Shown: piece by piece, positions 11,201 to 21,332 of the stretch
Layout: every line of letters starts with the position of its first letter
Position numbering within the stretch: position 1 is the first letter of the stretch
NCBI RefSeq assembly: GCF_003369915.1
Contig: NW_022881603.1
Coordinates: 40,408,624-40,472,623, forward strand
Length of the DNA: 64,000 nt
Source of the DNA: Drosophila miranda
Taxonomy: Eukaryota; Arthropoda; Insecta; Diptera; Drosophilidae
Reading direction: 5' to 3'
Notes under the pieces: generated by a model
What the model saw: only the letters and a program-made list of their open reading frames with translations
What the model was told of the DNA's origin: nothing
The model's database searches: none
Position numbers and translations under genes: made by a program

Positions 11201-11538
11201 AACTAGACCTTTTGAACGACGATACTAGAATGGAGAACCCCGATTCCTTGCAGCTAATCCGGCAACAGGCTAAAGCGAATGTCAATAAGGCACACGAAGA
11301 AAATTCGCATAGATACAATTTGCGCTGCCGTGATACACAATTAAAGATTGGAGATTTGGTATATGCTAGAAATTTCACACAAAGTAGTGCTATAAAAAAG
11401 TTTAGTTCTAAACTAGCCCCTGTGTTCATTCCCGCTCAGGTAATTAAAAAGCGAAGTCCGTACTATTACGAATTGGTCGATGGGAACAAGAAATATCTCG
11501 GCGTGTATCATCTGAAAGACATTCAAATCAGGAAATAA
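8149..11538 (+). CDS. pol: Pol polyprotein: protease, reverse transcriptase, RNase H, integrase
   Basis: The frame is open from 8149, after a TAA at 8146, to TAA at 11536-11538, and overlaps gag by 58 nt. Domains in order: retropepsin with LLDSGA near 8551; reverse transcriptase with 'MMPFGLCNAAQT' and catalytic YLDD near 9462-9473; RNase H with 'LLCDASTYGIG' near 9900; integrase with an HHCC zinc finger (about 10510-10640), then a D,D-35-E core with 'YIDLLGPYP' near 10715, 'SDNGSQF' near 10900 and 'NASERLNRS' near 11000. The C-terminus resembles a GPY/F module and I see no chromodomain. Probably made by -1 frameshifting from gag. No internal stops, so it may be active. Confidence 0.95.
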   Translation, partial: PSGKPAEGCVKQQQADTSLEKSLQESPTSLTNDQSLREPKISSQTVEETLPTAYHFSFTPLSEREANYITTRKKIFDKIDSFKFVRKPKRSTKRLRQFWKMVRKNKNKFVSAIFLSSDSRLYTSVTIEGSDYIALLDSGATISCIGGSAAKEMLAHCKVKKCSGAIRTANDTESKVIGKLVTQINYRGCTADLEMFLIPELKQDVYLGIDFWQKFGPLDKISHTAEVSELDVGGTDDVEEPPNLHKLTADERIRLDKVIGCFPSFATEGLGRTSLVTHSIDVGAAIPVKQRHWPVSPAIEKLMFAEVDNMLALDVIEESTSPWSSNCVLVKKGEKYRLCLDSREVNKVTRRDAYPLPHIDGILSRLPPARYITGLDMKHAFWQIPLDEQSRQYTAFTVPNRPLYQYKMMPFGLCNAAQTLCRLMDRVIPAHLRTRVFVYLDDLLVLSEDFESHLLLLQEIALCLRKANLTINIGKSNFCIKEITYLGFIIGNGRIKTNPDKIKAISKFPVPVTVKQLRRFLGLSGWYRRFVENYATVSFPLTELLKKKKDLQWNDDAQQSFETLKSCLTASPILITPDFSKPFILLCDASTYGIGCVLAQERDGVELPIAYMSEKLSKAQRNYSVTELECLAVIKGIKKFRSYIEGQDFVVITDHAALKWLMQQKDLSGRLARWSMKLRSFTFNILHRKGTLNVVADTLSRQDEPAIEELTQINPMVDLDSDQFKSAEYLSLIESIQQNQSKFPDLKVIDGQVFKRTVFASGDESQENASWKLWVPSGLITNVLYQAHDAPSSAHCGMSKTIEKLKRYLFWPRMVSQTRKYISECTVCRTTKSPNMILRPPMGKPFTSDRPFQKLYIDLLGPYPRTKKGNIGLLIVVDHNTKFHFLCPLKKFTAPKICEYLEGSLFYTFGVPEVILSDNGSQFKSSYFQAFLNSFGITQKCTAIYSPQANASERLNRSVIAAIRAYIGNEHSNWDCNLNAISGSLRSTLHRSTGYSPYFLAFGQNMMLNGKDYALLRKLDLLNDDTRMENPDSLQLIRQQAKANVNKAHEENSHRYNLRCRDTQLKIGDLVYARNFTQSSAIKKFSSKLAPVFIPAQVIKKRSPYYYELVDGNKKYLGVYHLKDIQIRK
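8176..8182 (+). promoter_or_regulatory. Candidate -1 ribosomal frameshift site GTTAAAC
   Basis: In the gag frame this reads G-TTA-AAC, an X-XXY-YYZ-like heptamer, within the 58-nt gag/pol overlap (8149-8206). pol is in the -1 frame and has no ATG near its start. I did not find a clear downstream stem-loop by eye. Confidence 0.4.
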
Positions 11539-11601
11539 TCTCTCCTAATCAAGTTCTTCAGATAATTATTCGTCGAGCAGGTCTTGTATAATTATCTGTG
11601 G

Positions 11602-13754
11602 TGTAGTAGCCAGCACAAAATATAGGGAATTGGTTATCTTCTTTCGTCTCGTGAGACCCCCTAGTGATATTTCGAACGATCAAGCTTTAGCCGCTCTTAA
11701 GGTTGGATCAAAGCCTTAGCCGCTCTTAAGTCCGAACGCCCACGAACACATACAAGCGACGGACAGTGGGAAGCATAGACGGCAATCGTACGATTGCACA
11801 GTTAAGCTATGCTGTGCATTAGACGATCGTTTTATGCTGCTGCGAATGTTCTGGATCATACGATTGCACAGTTAGTAAAAAGCTCAAAAGCTCTGCTGCA
11901 CTGGCTACTCAGTCCATCGTCTATTACTGCTTTGAACAATATAAGAAAGTTGATCGATCTGTAAAGACGTGATAATTTCCGAGTGCGAGCAACATACATA
12001 TTGCACACACATATATATAGTGCTATCCGGAAAATATATATATTTCCACAAATATATGCTGGAAGCATATAGTTACAAGTGCCGTACAGTTCAGTGGTCA
12101 GTGAATGACAAGAATTTAGTGCAGATATATTTGGGAAAAGAGGTATGTTTTCATATTAGTGCCGTGCACGTGCTGACATAACCTATGTTGCAGGGAGGTG
12201 TACCTAAGCTGCCCCATCGCGGTATAGTCTCGAGAAGACTACCCTGGGAGCTGGCTTAGGCGAACAGTTGTCGAGGTTTCTCCAACTCCATCCATAATTC
12301 ATCTTTTCTGGACCTTATATTGCCACCAAGTCGGAATCTCCAAAGATCCAAGTGGAACAGATCAGCCTTAATCGCAAGAATATTTAGTGCTGCTCAGACA
12401 TAAATAACTAAATACAAGCTTGGCGGAAGATTCGTCAGTACGGCCCGGAACCATATACACCGCACCTGTTGACCTCTAACCAACTTCAGGCGGTCAACAG
12501 TCTACAAAGCAGCAGCACAGGATCGAGTTTTGTCCAATTTACATTTAATTCATTATCAAGTTCCAACGCATAAACATCAGCAGTTTAACGTAATGTAACT
12601 GAAACTTTATTAACACCCCTCTTTGATGTTACGCGCGTACATACCTACATACATATGTGCATATGCACACTAAATTGTCTTCGTTTGCTACCTTTTGGTT
12701 CAATTTTCGCGATAGAGCATAACAATTAAATTTCTGTCTGTATTATGAAAACCAAAACAACTGACTGATGACTATGCGACGGTGTTTGTAGCGTAATTGT
12801 ATTGTATGCATTATATATTTATGATTTCCATATTTTAAACAGCTGCGGTCAACATCTACGACATCATTGGGCCCAACGATCAGCGTAAGACAATAACGCC
12901 GGAGTGAGTAATTATGTACAGCAAAAAGTAGTTTGGTCAAAAGAGCCTATTAACTTGAAAGTGTAGATATGCATACAGTGTATAATGATTCAAACCCGTC
13001 TGCTCAGTGTGTATAATGCACCCCAGTCTGATCTAGCTTTTGTTTACGATTTCGATTCTTATTCTCTCGTTTATATATATATATATATCTATACCCTAAT
13101 GTTTTTCATGCTTTAAAATAATGAATTTATAACTAAACTTATATGATAATTAGGATTAAGGAAATATTACCCACAAATTAGAAGCTAAGTCAATTGTTGT
13201 GTTTCTACAACTGCAACGTAATGAATATTGAAATTGAAGTCTCACATTATATTAAAATATGAATCTTTTTGGATTGAAATGAATCTTTAAAATCATAAAA
13301 ATGGCCTGTCGAGTATCCGTGCCAGGATCTTATAAAATGTGGTAAACCTTAGTAAAGGATTGATCAAGGGACAATGCAAGAACTCGAACGCAATGTCATG
13401 GTAGGGAGGGTACAGAAGAGAGGGACAATCAACACCTAGGTTCTCTCTAAATAGAAATGGTTCAGTAGGGCTTTTTTTTTGGCGTGTCGGCGCTATCAGT
13501 ATTTCAGTTTCCTTTGTTTTATATAATCACTTATAGTTCCCGGAAAGTGCACTAATTAAATGTAGTGGAGTACGATAGTACAATTAGGCGAGGAAGAACC
13601 CCGACCATCCGGCGAGCTAGACCCGAGCCTAGCAAGAGTGCACACGACCAACCCTATTTGTACGCCGTCCTTAAGTCAGTCATGGTCATCTGCTGATACC
13701 GAGGGCCTATATATCTGTTAACATATATATATATTTAAACTCTGGTACACTACA
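11602..13754 (+). repeat. 3' LTR (2,153 bp)
   Basis: Copy of the 5' LTR with one difference noticed (G at 13543). The 60 bases before it do not form a purine run, so the plus-strand primer site is unclear. Confidence 0.95.
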
Positions 13755-14822
13755 CGGGCTACGCACTAATCCAGGGGAAGCCCTGTGCTGGACCTCCTCC
13801 CCATAGATCTCATGGGAAAGAAAGTGGCAACACTTTCCGCACTCAGAATGAGAGAAGCCAGACTGTGGAAAGCGTCCGCGGTTGGGCACTCGGGAATCCT
13901 GACGAGACACCCGCAATTACCAGAGAGGACAGATTATTGTGTCCCTAGTGATCACCTCTCGACGCCTTTCCAGGTATCAATCCCACTTAGGGAGGACTGG
14001 GAGATGGGCGAACCAGGACCCGCAAATGCGGTTCACTTCTACACTGATGGCTCAAAGTTAGACGGCCGCGTGGGAGGCGGAGTCTACTGCAGCGAGCTGA
14101 ACATCAGTCATTGCTTCAGGCTCCCGGACCACTGCAGTGTGTTCCAAGCGGAGGTTGTAGCCATCAAGGAGGCCATTTCCATCGTCTCCAAACTACTTCT
14201 AGACACGCACCTAGTGTGCGTTTTCTCCGACAGCCAAGCAGCTATTAAAGCTCTAGGCTCAATATCGTCGAACTCAGCGACTGTAAATGACTGCCGCAGG
14301 TCTCTGCACATCGAGGGGAACGACGCCGCCGACGAGCTAGCAAGGCAGGGTACTACAATTCCTCTCCTTATGGAGAGGGAGCAGGTAGCGATGCCTCTGG
14401 CTACGTGCAGGCTCCTCACGCACGAATTGTTCGAGCAAAATGCCAATAGGAGATGGCAGCAAACCGTTTCCTGTAAAATCTCAAGATTGATATGGCCATA
14501 TCGATCGAAGAAGCGCTCAGCCGAGCTGTATAGGCTCAGCAGAGCACAGTTCTCTGCAGTTACTCGAGCCATTACGGGACACTGGCAGATTGGCACTCAT
14601 GCCTCTAGACTGTCAATCCCTCATAACGACTTCTGCAGGAGTTGTCGCGACGAGGAAGAGGAGGAATCGGTCCCCCACTTCTTCTGCCACTGCCCGGCCC
14701 TTGGAAATCGTCGTCTTCGTGTTCTCGGGGCCGCTTTCCTCACAGACATTTCGGACCTGTCCGAAATCAAACCGGGGATCTTGTCCAGATTCATCCAAGC
14801 CTCCGGATGGGACTGCCCTTAA
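13755..14822 (+). pseudogene. LOA-clade LINE ORF2, C-terminal RNase H part
   Basis: Continuation of the LINE ORF2 after the LTR element. Starting at the CGGG duplication, the frame from 3791 runs into a TAG near 13801, while the RNase H frame (13785-14822) is one base off, so an indel lies around 13770-13785. RNase H shows 'FYTDGSKLDG' (first Asp), 'FQAEVVAIKEA' (Glu) and 'CVFSDSQAAI' (second Asp). The segment between 'NDCRRSLH' and 'IEGNDAADELAR' is about 20-30 residues short compared with relatives and lacks the usual WVPGH-type His, so the active site is incomplete. The C-terminal Cys/His cluster ('FCRSCRDEEEEESVPHFFCHCP') is kept. Confidence 0.85.
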
Positions 14823-14970
14823 TTTGCAACAGCCTGTTTCTCCACGGTTTTTAGGCACTGGGAAGGGGCACACGCCCATGCGGCACCACAACGGACCTTC
14901 TACAGGTCCAAGTGAGCTTGGGAGGGTTTCATCACTCCCCCCAGGCTACCGCCTGAACCTAACCTAACCT
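14823..14970 (+). mobile_element. LOA-clade LINE 3' untranslated tail
   Basis: Follows the ORF2 stop and ends in short tandem repeats of CCTAA/CTAAC type (about 14954-14970) rather than a long poly(A), in keeping with LOA-type 3' ends. I could not identify the duplication for the LINE itself. Confidence 0.6.
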
Positions 14971-17140
14971 AGCCCTATATTTCCCTACCTCTAACTATCC
15001 TATTTATCTTTTTATTCACTACAATTATCTATTCTTCTTTCAGAACAATCGCATAAACACTACCTATAACGCTAACTCACTGATCTTCAGCACAAAAACA
15101 CTTAATACGGCAAAACAATAACAAGGGGGAAAGGAACCACAACTACTACTAGGGCCAACTCCGCACATGGTGTTCTACGTCTTTTCCTGTCCAACGTCTA
15201 TAACTTTGCGAGCGCTGTTGACTAATCTTATCTTCCTTGGAAGATTAAGAGTCAAGGGCGCTCACTTCCCTACAGTCGCTGTTTCCGCCTACTCCCCTAC
15301 TGAATGTTCGTTGCGGGATGTTGTAGCTGCTCCGAGTGCAACGCGTGGCCGACTTCTGTCCCCCACGGGCCACTCAGAACAAAAATCTCATTGAGAATCT
15401 ACCCTCCCGACTGCATCCAGCGGTAAGCAGGGGAAGCGAAAAACAGAAATCTTTCTGTCCATATCCTAACTTATTATTTATTTTTTCTTCTTCAGGTTCT
15501 CATTTTGCACACCAGGCACCGGGCCGGTTGCTAACTGGCTTGTGGATTCTCCTCTGCCAGTTCCAAACCTTCCTGCTTCCCGTTGTCAGATAAGTGCCGA
15601 ATCATCAAACACCAAAAAAAAACTTTTTACTTTGTGGATTTTCTTTGCATCCTCAGATCCCTCAGCGCCGTGCTTCTGTGAGCCAGCTCGTCGAGTCCCT
15701 CACAGGCCACCGGAACACCGAACGACCCCAGATTGCAAAATACCACTCGAGATCTATCTTCTCTGCTGGATATTTATACTTTCTTCGACGTCTGTGTGAT
15801 TCGCATCCGTACTCTTCCTCTTTGATGGTAGAGCCAGGACTGCGAGTCCACTTCCCGGTCTCAGATTGGGCGCCATTATTGTTACGAACCTTTGTTTTCT
15901 TCGGGGCAAGGCCGGCTAGCCAGTCATCCCAGGGCTGGGTACTTCCCAAGCCCTCAGGTCGCACAATATACCAACTAATTGGACATCTCGAACAAATTGA
16001 AACAACAAAAGTAATCGACAAAAAAAAACTGCAAACGGACTCTACTCGACAAACAACATTACAGTAACTTCCTTCAACACAGACGTGGACCAGGTCGAGG
16101 TGTCGATGTTTTTACCCCTGACGTACCCACCCTACCTGAGATCTGAATAACAACGTTTTGGATCTGCCTGCCATGTGCAGCAGCCTTACCCTCTCGTTGC
16201 TGTGGCTCCTCTTCCCCCCATATGAAACGCTTAGCAATTCATTTTCTTCGTTATAATTTTCACTTCAATTTCCTAATTTTACACGGTATAACTGAATAAC
16301 TGAATAGCTAGATAGAAATAATTAATATAATAAATATAAATAAGTTACATATAGATATAATATGGGCGGACTTAAATTAGGGGACTAACATATACATATA
16401 AATGGAGACGTCTAACAAAAATAAATAATGGGAGTAAATAAGTTGATTGATGCTTTTTTTTTCTCTCCCTAAATGGAGAGTTAGTTCGCTCTACGTGGCC
16501 AGGATTGTGTCTTCGAGCCCAGCAAAAAGCAAGCCAGGATGGCGGAGCTGTGACCTATTCCTCTTATGCTTCTTGGGTCTCTTTCCCGTCCCGCTAGTCC
16601 TGGTTCCTGGTCTCTCACTGATCTGGATCCCCTGGAATCACGGATTTATTTATCTTTTTTTTTCAGGGTGATGGCCACTACTCCATCCTCATCCCACTCA
16701 CTTTTTCTTTCAGAACAAAAAAAATCACTAGAACACTATGTCCGTCGCGCATGATCCTCCGTTGCGGGAATTTCTTTCTCTGAACCCCCTCTTGGCTTAG
16801 CTGCTCTGTTTAATGCTCCCGGGCCGCTGATCCCCATCGCTTTCTCTTCTATCGCCCTTGAACTAGGTTCAAGGGCATGGCCCGATTCGCGCTGCTGGCG
16901 GCTCTCTTTTCTTTGGGGTATGGGTGAGTTGGCTTTGGGACTCCGTTATGGGATGAGATCGGAAATCTTCTCTCATAACGTCTCCGGAGAGCGCGCGGAA
17001 CTCTCACTCTCCAGGACCAGGTGGCGCCACTCTTCGCTAACCTTTTCCCCTTAAATTTTGGCCTTGCCACTCTGTTCAAACTTCTTTCCTCCTCACCGCT
17101 TCTATGGGGTATCACCTATCGATATCTTCGCATGCAACAA
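14971..17140. other. Unresolved repeat-like DNA, possible LTR-element remnant
   Basis: No gene recognised. Several pyrimidine tracts end in CAG (for example near 15040, 15495, 16665 and 16710). On the minus strand 15866-15875 reads TGGCGCCCAA, matching the first 10 nt of the Lys primer site, and 4 nt away the plus strand reads TGTTACG (15880), which could be an LTR edge. A matching CA end might be the CAACA near 17135, which would give an LTR of about 1.26 kb. This is a guess; no pol or gag ORF is visible. Confidence 0.3.
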
Positions 17141-17580
17141 CTATTTTGTTTAAACTTTGTTTTAGTAATAATACAATGAAATCAAGAATTAAAAACTAGC
17201 CAATCTTGAAGAAAATTTATTCATCAACGACCTAAAATTATGTGGGAAGAACTAAGGGCTTTAGTTAGCCGACATTATTCAACGGAATATAAAAATTGAG
17301 CAATTTGAATGACTATCCTCTTTCGTTTCTCTTGCTTGACCATTTGCGCTATAACCTTTTTTTATTTGACCTTTTTCGGTAAAACATTTTTTTACGCAAA
17401 ATGCAATAAAAGCCAGTATTTCGAATAAGCCAGTTAAGTAGAAAAATTATTCATGAATCGTATAAAATTATGTGGGCATGGCTGAATGTTCTATATAGCT
17501 AGTAATATTCCACGGAAGATCAAAATCGAGGAACTCGTATTTTATTTGAATCGGTAATGGCCCGATTGACAACAATGAGT
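17140..17580. repeat. Repeat block of about 240-bp units, left of hAT
   Basis: Holds two diverged units. Each has a segment ending in 'AAAATTATGTGGG', a 'CAAAATGCAATAAAAGCCAG'-type stretch and AT-rich linkers. Related units recur at about 20540-20960, right of the hAT element. Confidence 0.55.
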
Positions 17581-17797
17581 CCCATTCCATGCACACATAC
17601 CCTGGGGGAAATGGATGTTATAGAATTGTGAATATGTTTGTCATCCCAGGCTCCAAAGAAGGCAAAAACAATTTAGTCTCTGTTTTAATCATATTTCAAC
17701 GATATTTGAAGCTATCAGGATCGAGATATATATATACAATATACTAATAATAAACATGAATATGTCTAAAAAATGTCATTTTGAGAAAAGGTCTTTA

Positions 17798-17805
17798 TTA
17801 GTTAC
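17798..17805. repeat. hAT target-site duplication TTAGTTAC, left
   Basis: Repeated exactly at 20455-20462. Eight base pairs is the hAT superfamily length. Confidence 0.9.
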
Positions 17806-17829
17806 TAGTGTTGGGTAAACATCGTTCAA

Positions 17830-18065
17830 TTTACTGAATAAGTTCGTTCGTTCATTTTTATGCAGTGAACTAAGTCGTTCTTTTAGTTCGTTCCTTTTTG
17901 TTCATCTTATTCGTTCTTTTTCGTACATCGTTCTTTTTTGTTCATCGTTCTTTTCCGTTCGTTCTTTTTTGTTCATCGTTCTTTTTTTTCATTGTCCCTT
18001 TAGTTCGTTCTTTTTTGTTCTTTTGGCCTGTTTTGTTGATCGGTCTTTTTGTTCTTAGTTCAATT
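17830..18065. repeat. hAT left subterminal repeat array
   Basis: Many iterations of 'GTTCTTTTTTGTTCATC' and 'GTTCGTTC' variants. They are mirrored in inverted orientation at about 20230-20440. The low-complexity ORFs they create are not genes. Confidence 0.8.
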
Positions 18066-18371
18066 TTAAAGTCTCATATCTAGTTTTAAGCTTATATGTA
18101 AATAATGCACTACAATTCATTGACGTTTTAACTTCTTAAATTTATTTTAATTCGTACTTAGTACTTGATATCGTTAGGACACAACCAACAGTTTCAATTA
18201 AGTATCTCGTTTTCCATTTTTTATGTTTTAGAAGTCGGGGCTGAAAAACAATAATCAATTTTACTTACATATGTTGTCCATTATAATTGTAAAACCTATA
18301 AAATACACACCATTTTTAAGTATTTCACATATTATTATGTAAAAACATAAGGCTTTCAACCTTATTGGGCG

Positions 18372-20101
18372 TCAAAAGCGTTCGTCATTGCGGACTATTT
18401 CTCCTGCTGCAGAAAATAGGCGCTCACATGGCACCGACGTGGCCACCAAACAAAGACGTTTCAACGCATATTCGTATAGTCGTGGATATACATTTTTTCG
18501 CTGCGTCCACCAGATCAAAGGGTCCTGCTTTCTATTGATGTTCTCTTCTGCTAGGTATTTATCTACCTCTCTAATGGCAGCAGCCGTGTTACAGCTTGGC
18601 TTTGTTATTTGGTTATACTGCTTGTCATACTCGTCCCAAATGCCACTTTTGGTTGGCGACGTTTTGACGGTTTCGATTTGTGAAGACAGATCATCAGCAA
18701 CATTATCAACCAATCCCGTTTGAGCGATCTTACATTGTAGAGCTGCAACTGTTTTTTCATAGCATTCATCGGACCTAAAACACCGTTTTTTTAAATCTTG
18801 GGTCTAGTATGGTGCTCTCTGCATACAAAATATTATTTTCCAAATCCCCAAAACGTACGGTCAACTGCTCTTTGAGTTTTTCTACGACTGCCCGTAGAAA
18901 ATCATCTTTTGGAATAGCTTTGGCTATGGATTGATGCAGCAATGTGGCCATTATAATAACATTTGAAAAGGTGACATTTTTCTCTGCTGAAATTTCAGTT
19001 GTTATTTCAGAAAATGGCTTCAGCACTGGCAATACACCATCAATAATTTCCCATTCTGCCTGGGTCAGTACTAGTTCAGGGCGTAGAAGGGGAAATGACC
19101 ACCATAACTCCATCTTTTAAAATAGACAAGCGCTGAAACATTTTGTATGTTGAGTTCCAACGTGTAGGCACATCTTGTGTCAGCTTAAGGTCGGGAAGAT
19201 TTAATTGGCTATTAATTTCTTTGAGCTTCTTGAATCCGGATGAGCTGCGATTGAAGAATTCTACAATTGCCTTTGCTTTGACCCTTACACTGTCAATTGG
19301 TCCCAGTGCTTTCTGTACAATGATGTTCAAAGTGTGGGCAAAGCATGGAATATGGCGCCAATTTCCCAATTTTATCGCTGATACGATATTGGCAGCATTG
19401 TCTGATGCAATTGCAGTAATTTTATCTACAATTTTCCAATCAGCTGCAACACTCTGAAGAAAAGAGCAAAGATTGAGGCTTGTGTGCCTCTCACCGAACG
19501 CTTCACAAGCTAGCATATGCGAAGATAGTTCCATATTCGTCTTGTCTATGAAGTGTGCGGTTACAGCTATGTAACTCTCATTGGTGAGCGATGTCCATCC
19601 ATCAGTTGTGAGACAAACTCCAGATGCAGATGCTATCTTCTCTTTCACATTGGCAATTAACTCACTGTGTATATTTGGAAGTAGCACATTAGACAGCGTT
19701 TTACGTGTGGGCAACTTATATCCAGGGCAATTTGAAACGTGCTCTATCAGCTTCTTAAAATCCGGCTCCTCCACGATCCGGAGAGCATGATGGCCTTTGG
19801 AAATCATTTGCACTAACTGTTTGTCTAATTGCTCACTTTTACGCGCTGTCGGTGGCTTCTGAACAAATGCAGTTATTTCTTGCTGCGATGTTGTGGCGGC
19901 AGAATAACTGGCTTCAGTAATTCCTTGTCGTTCAATTTCATCGAGAGAAGCTGGGTGTTTCAACTTCAAATGCCGTGTTAAATTGCTCTGTGAACCTCCG
20001 GCTATACTCAAATCCGACTTGCAGTACTTGCACTTTGCCTTTTTGTCATCTATGGCATCGAAGTGATTCCATAAAGCAATAAATTTACGTTTTAGCGACA
20101 T
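18372..20101 (-). pseudogene. hAT transposase with BED zinc finger, two frameshifts
   Basis: The start ATG is at 20101 (MSLKRKFIALWNHFD). Residues about 10-52 form a BED finger with CKYC and HLKLKH ligands. 'CLTTDGWTSLTNESYIAVT' and 'ASDNAANIVSAI' belong to the RNase H-like catalytic core; 'SVPCERLFSAAGEI' near the end is the hAT dimerisation signature. The frame breaks by one base in 19076-19113 and again near 18785, where an extra base in the GTGTTTTAGG stretch makes a TAG. The C-terminal part (18713-18372) is otherwise intact. The two small indels suggest loss of function after insertion, and the protein is probably not made. Confidence 0.9.
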
Positions 20102-20229
20102 TTCAAAACAGTTTAAATTTCTTTTCAACTTTCTTGCCAGAGTCCGCCACAACAAAATGTGAAAAGAGCTGCCATACCAACTCAAAAATAGCGAACAAAA
20201 CGAAATGAGCAAAACAAAAAGAGCTGCCA

Positions 20230-20440
20230 TACCAGCTCAAACATAGCGAACATGAGGAACAAAAACGAACGATGAACAAAAAAGAACGACAGATGAACAA
20301 AAAAGAACGATGAACAAAAAAGAACGAACGGAAAAGAACGATGAACAAAAAAGAACGATGAACGAAAAAGAACGAATAAGATGAACTTATTCAGTTCGTT
20401 CACTTCCATGAATAGTTCATTTTTGTTCGTTCGTTCTTGA
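20230..20440. repeat. hAT right subterminal repeat array
   Basis: Inverted counterpart of the left array, reading GAACAAAAAAGAACGATGAAC-type units on the plus strand. Confidence 0.8.
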
Positions 20441-20454
20441 ACGACCCAACACTA

Positions 20455-20462
20455 TTAGTTAC
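20455..20462. repeat. hAT target-site duplication TTAGTTAC, right
   Basis: Exact copy of 17798-17805. Confidence 0.9.
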
Positions 20463-20539
20463 GTTTTATCTTCATATCATATTTATACTTTCATATAAAA
20501 TTAACAAAATATACAAACGGCTATACTACGGCTTACACG

Positions 20540-20960
20540 CAACATAGCGACTCTTTTTTTGTTGAACTTTTTCGTTTAAACCTTTTTTTACAATAAATAC
20601 AATAAAAGAAAGGATTAAAAACTATCCAATCTTGTAGAAAATTTATTCGTCAATGAGATAAAACTATGTGGGCATTGCTGAGAGATTTAGTTTGTCAGCA
20701 TTATTCAATGGAATATCAAAATTGAGCAATATGAACGAATTTCCTTTTTCCTTTGTCTTGATCGACCTATTTCGCTACTTGTTTTTTGTTTGACTTATTT
20801 CGCTAAAACCTCTTTTTACGCAAAATGCAATAAAAGCCAGTGTTCAAAATAAACCAGTCAAGTTGAGAATAGGTTAATTAATCGGATATAATTATGTGGG
20901 CATGGCTTAAAATTGCAAAATCGAGGAATATGGTTTCCAATCCTTGACGGAGAACGATTA
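20540..20960. repeat. Repeat block of about 240-bp units, right of hAT
   Basis: Two more diverged units of the family seen at 17140-17580, in the same orientation. 'AAAACTATGTGGGCATTGCTG' matches the left-hand 'TTATGTGGG' segments. The hAT element probably landed inside or beside this repeat array. A weakly similar stretch in inverted orientation may lie near 28600-28640. Confidence 0.5.
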
Positions 20961-21332
20961 ACCTATTATAAGCCAAGGGGGTATTTCAATTTTCCACCAA
21001 AAATAATGCAAATTAAATCATTTTAGCGCAGTTCAGCTAAAAAATATCGTGGTTTTTTTTAAGTTCAGAGGAGAGATGGCATGAATTCTCAAGAAGAATT
21101 TACAATCAGTAATATTTTCCGCCATTTACCTCAAGTAGTTGAACTATTTAAACAGAGGGGGCTTTAGTGGGTATACAAAGGCCTATACTACGGCACGCTA
21201 CATAGAAAAAACCGAAATATGTCAATAATATTAAAACGCAGCCTTCGCACACCCGGGCTTTTAAAGGTAATTTGGTCAGCTCTTTATTTTAGTTGCGTAT
21301 AACTTCAACTAATCTGTGTGCATACCCAGCAG

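Larger units (their letters stand above)
3792..13754 (+). mobile_element. Ty3/gypsy-type LTR retrotransposon, complete, nested in the LINE
   Basis: A complete 9,963-bp element: 2,153-bp LTRs beginning TGTAG and ending CTACA, a tRNA-Lys primer site 6 nt after the 5' LTR, gag, then pol in the -1 frame with protease, reverse transcriptase, RNase H and integrase. There is no env ORF. The CGGG duplication marks the insertion into the LINE. Unusually long LTRs plus a Lys primer recall the Ulysses/Osvaldo group, but family assignment is tentative. The only LTR-to-LTR difference I noticed is T at 5733 versus G at 13543, so the insertion is very recent. gag and pol are both open. I see no clear polypurine tract before the 3' LTR. 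Confidence 0.95.
17806..20454 (-). mobile_element. hAT-superfamily DNA transposon (2,649 bp)
   Basis: Bounded by the perfect 8-bp duplication TTAGTTAC and short terminal inverted repeats (TAGTGTTGGGT left, ACCCAACACTA right). The minus strand codes for a BED-finger hAT transposase, broken by two frameshifts. Both ends carry long arrays of short GTTCGTTC/GTTCATC-type subterminal repeats in inverted orientation, the usual place for hAT transposase binding. The exact duplication and clean ends argue for a fairly recent insertion, but this copy is non-autonomous now. Confidence 0.95.

Noticed and set aside
15662..16021. 119-codon minus ORF and overlapping plus ORFs in 15167-16067
   Set aside because: No family resemblance in any frame. 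The region is more likely untranslated LTR-element DNA.
17898..18083. Phe/Ser/Val-rich ORFs in the hAT ends (also 20103-20409 minus)
   Set aside because: Low-complexity translation of the subterminal tandem repeats.
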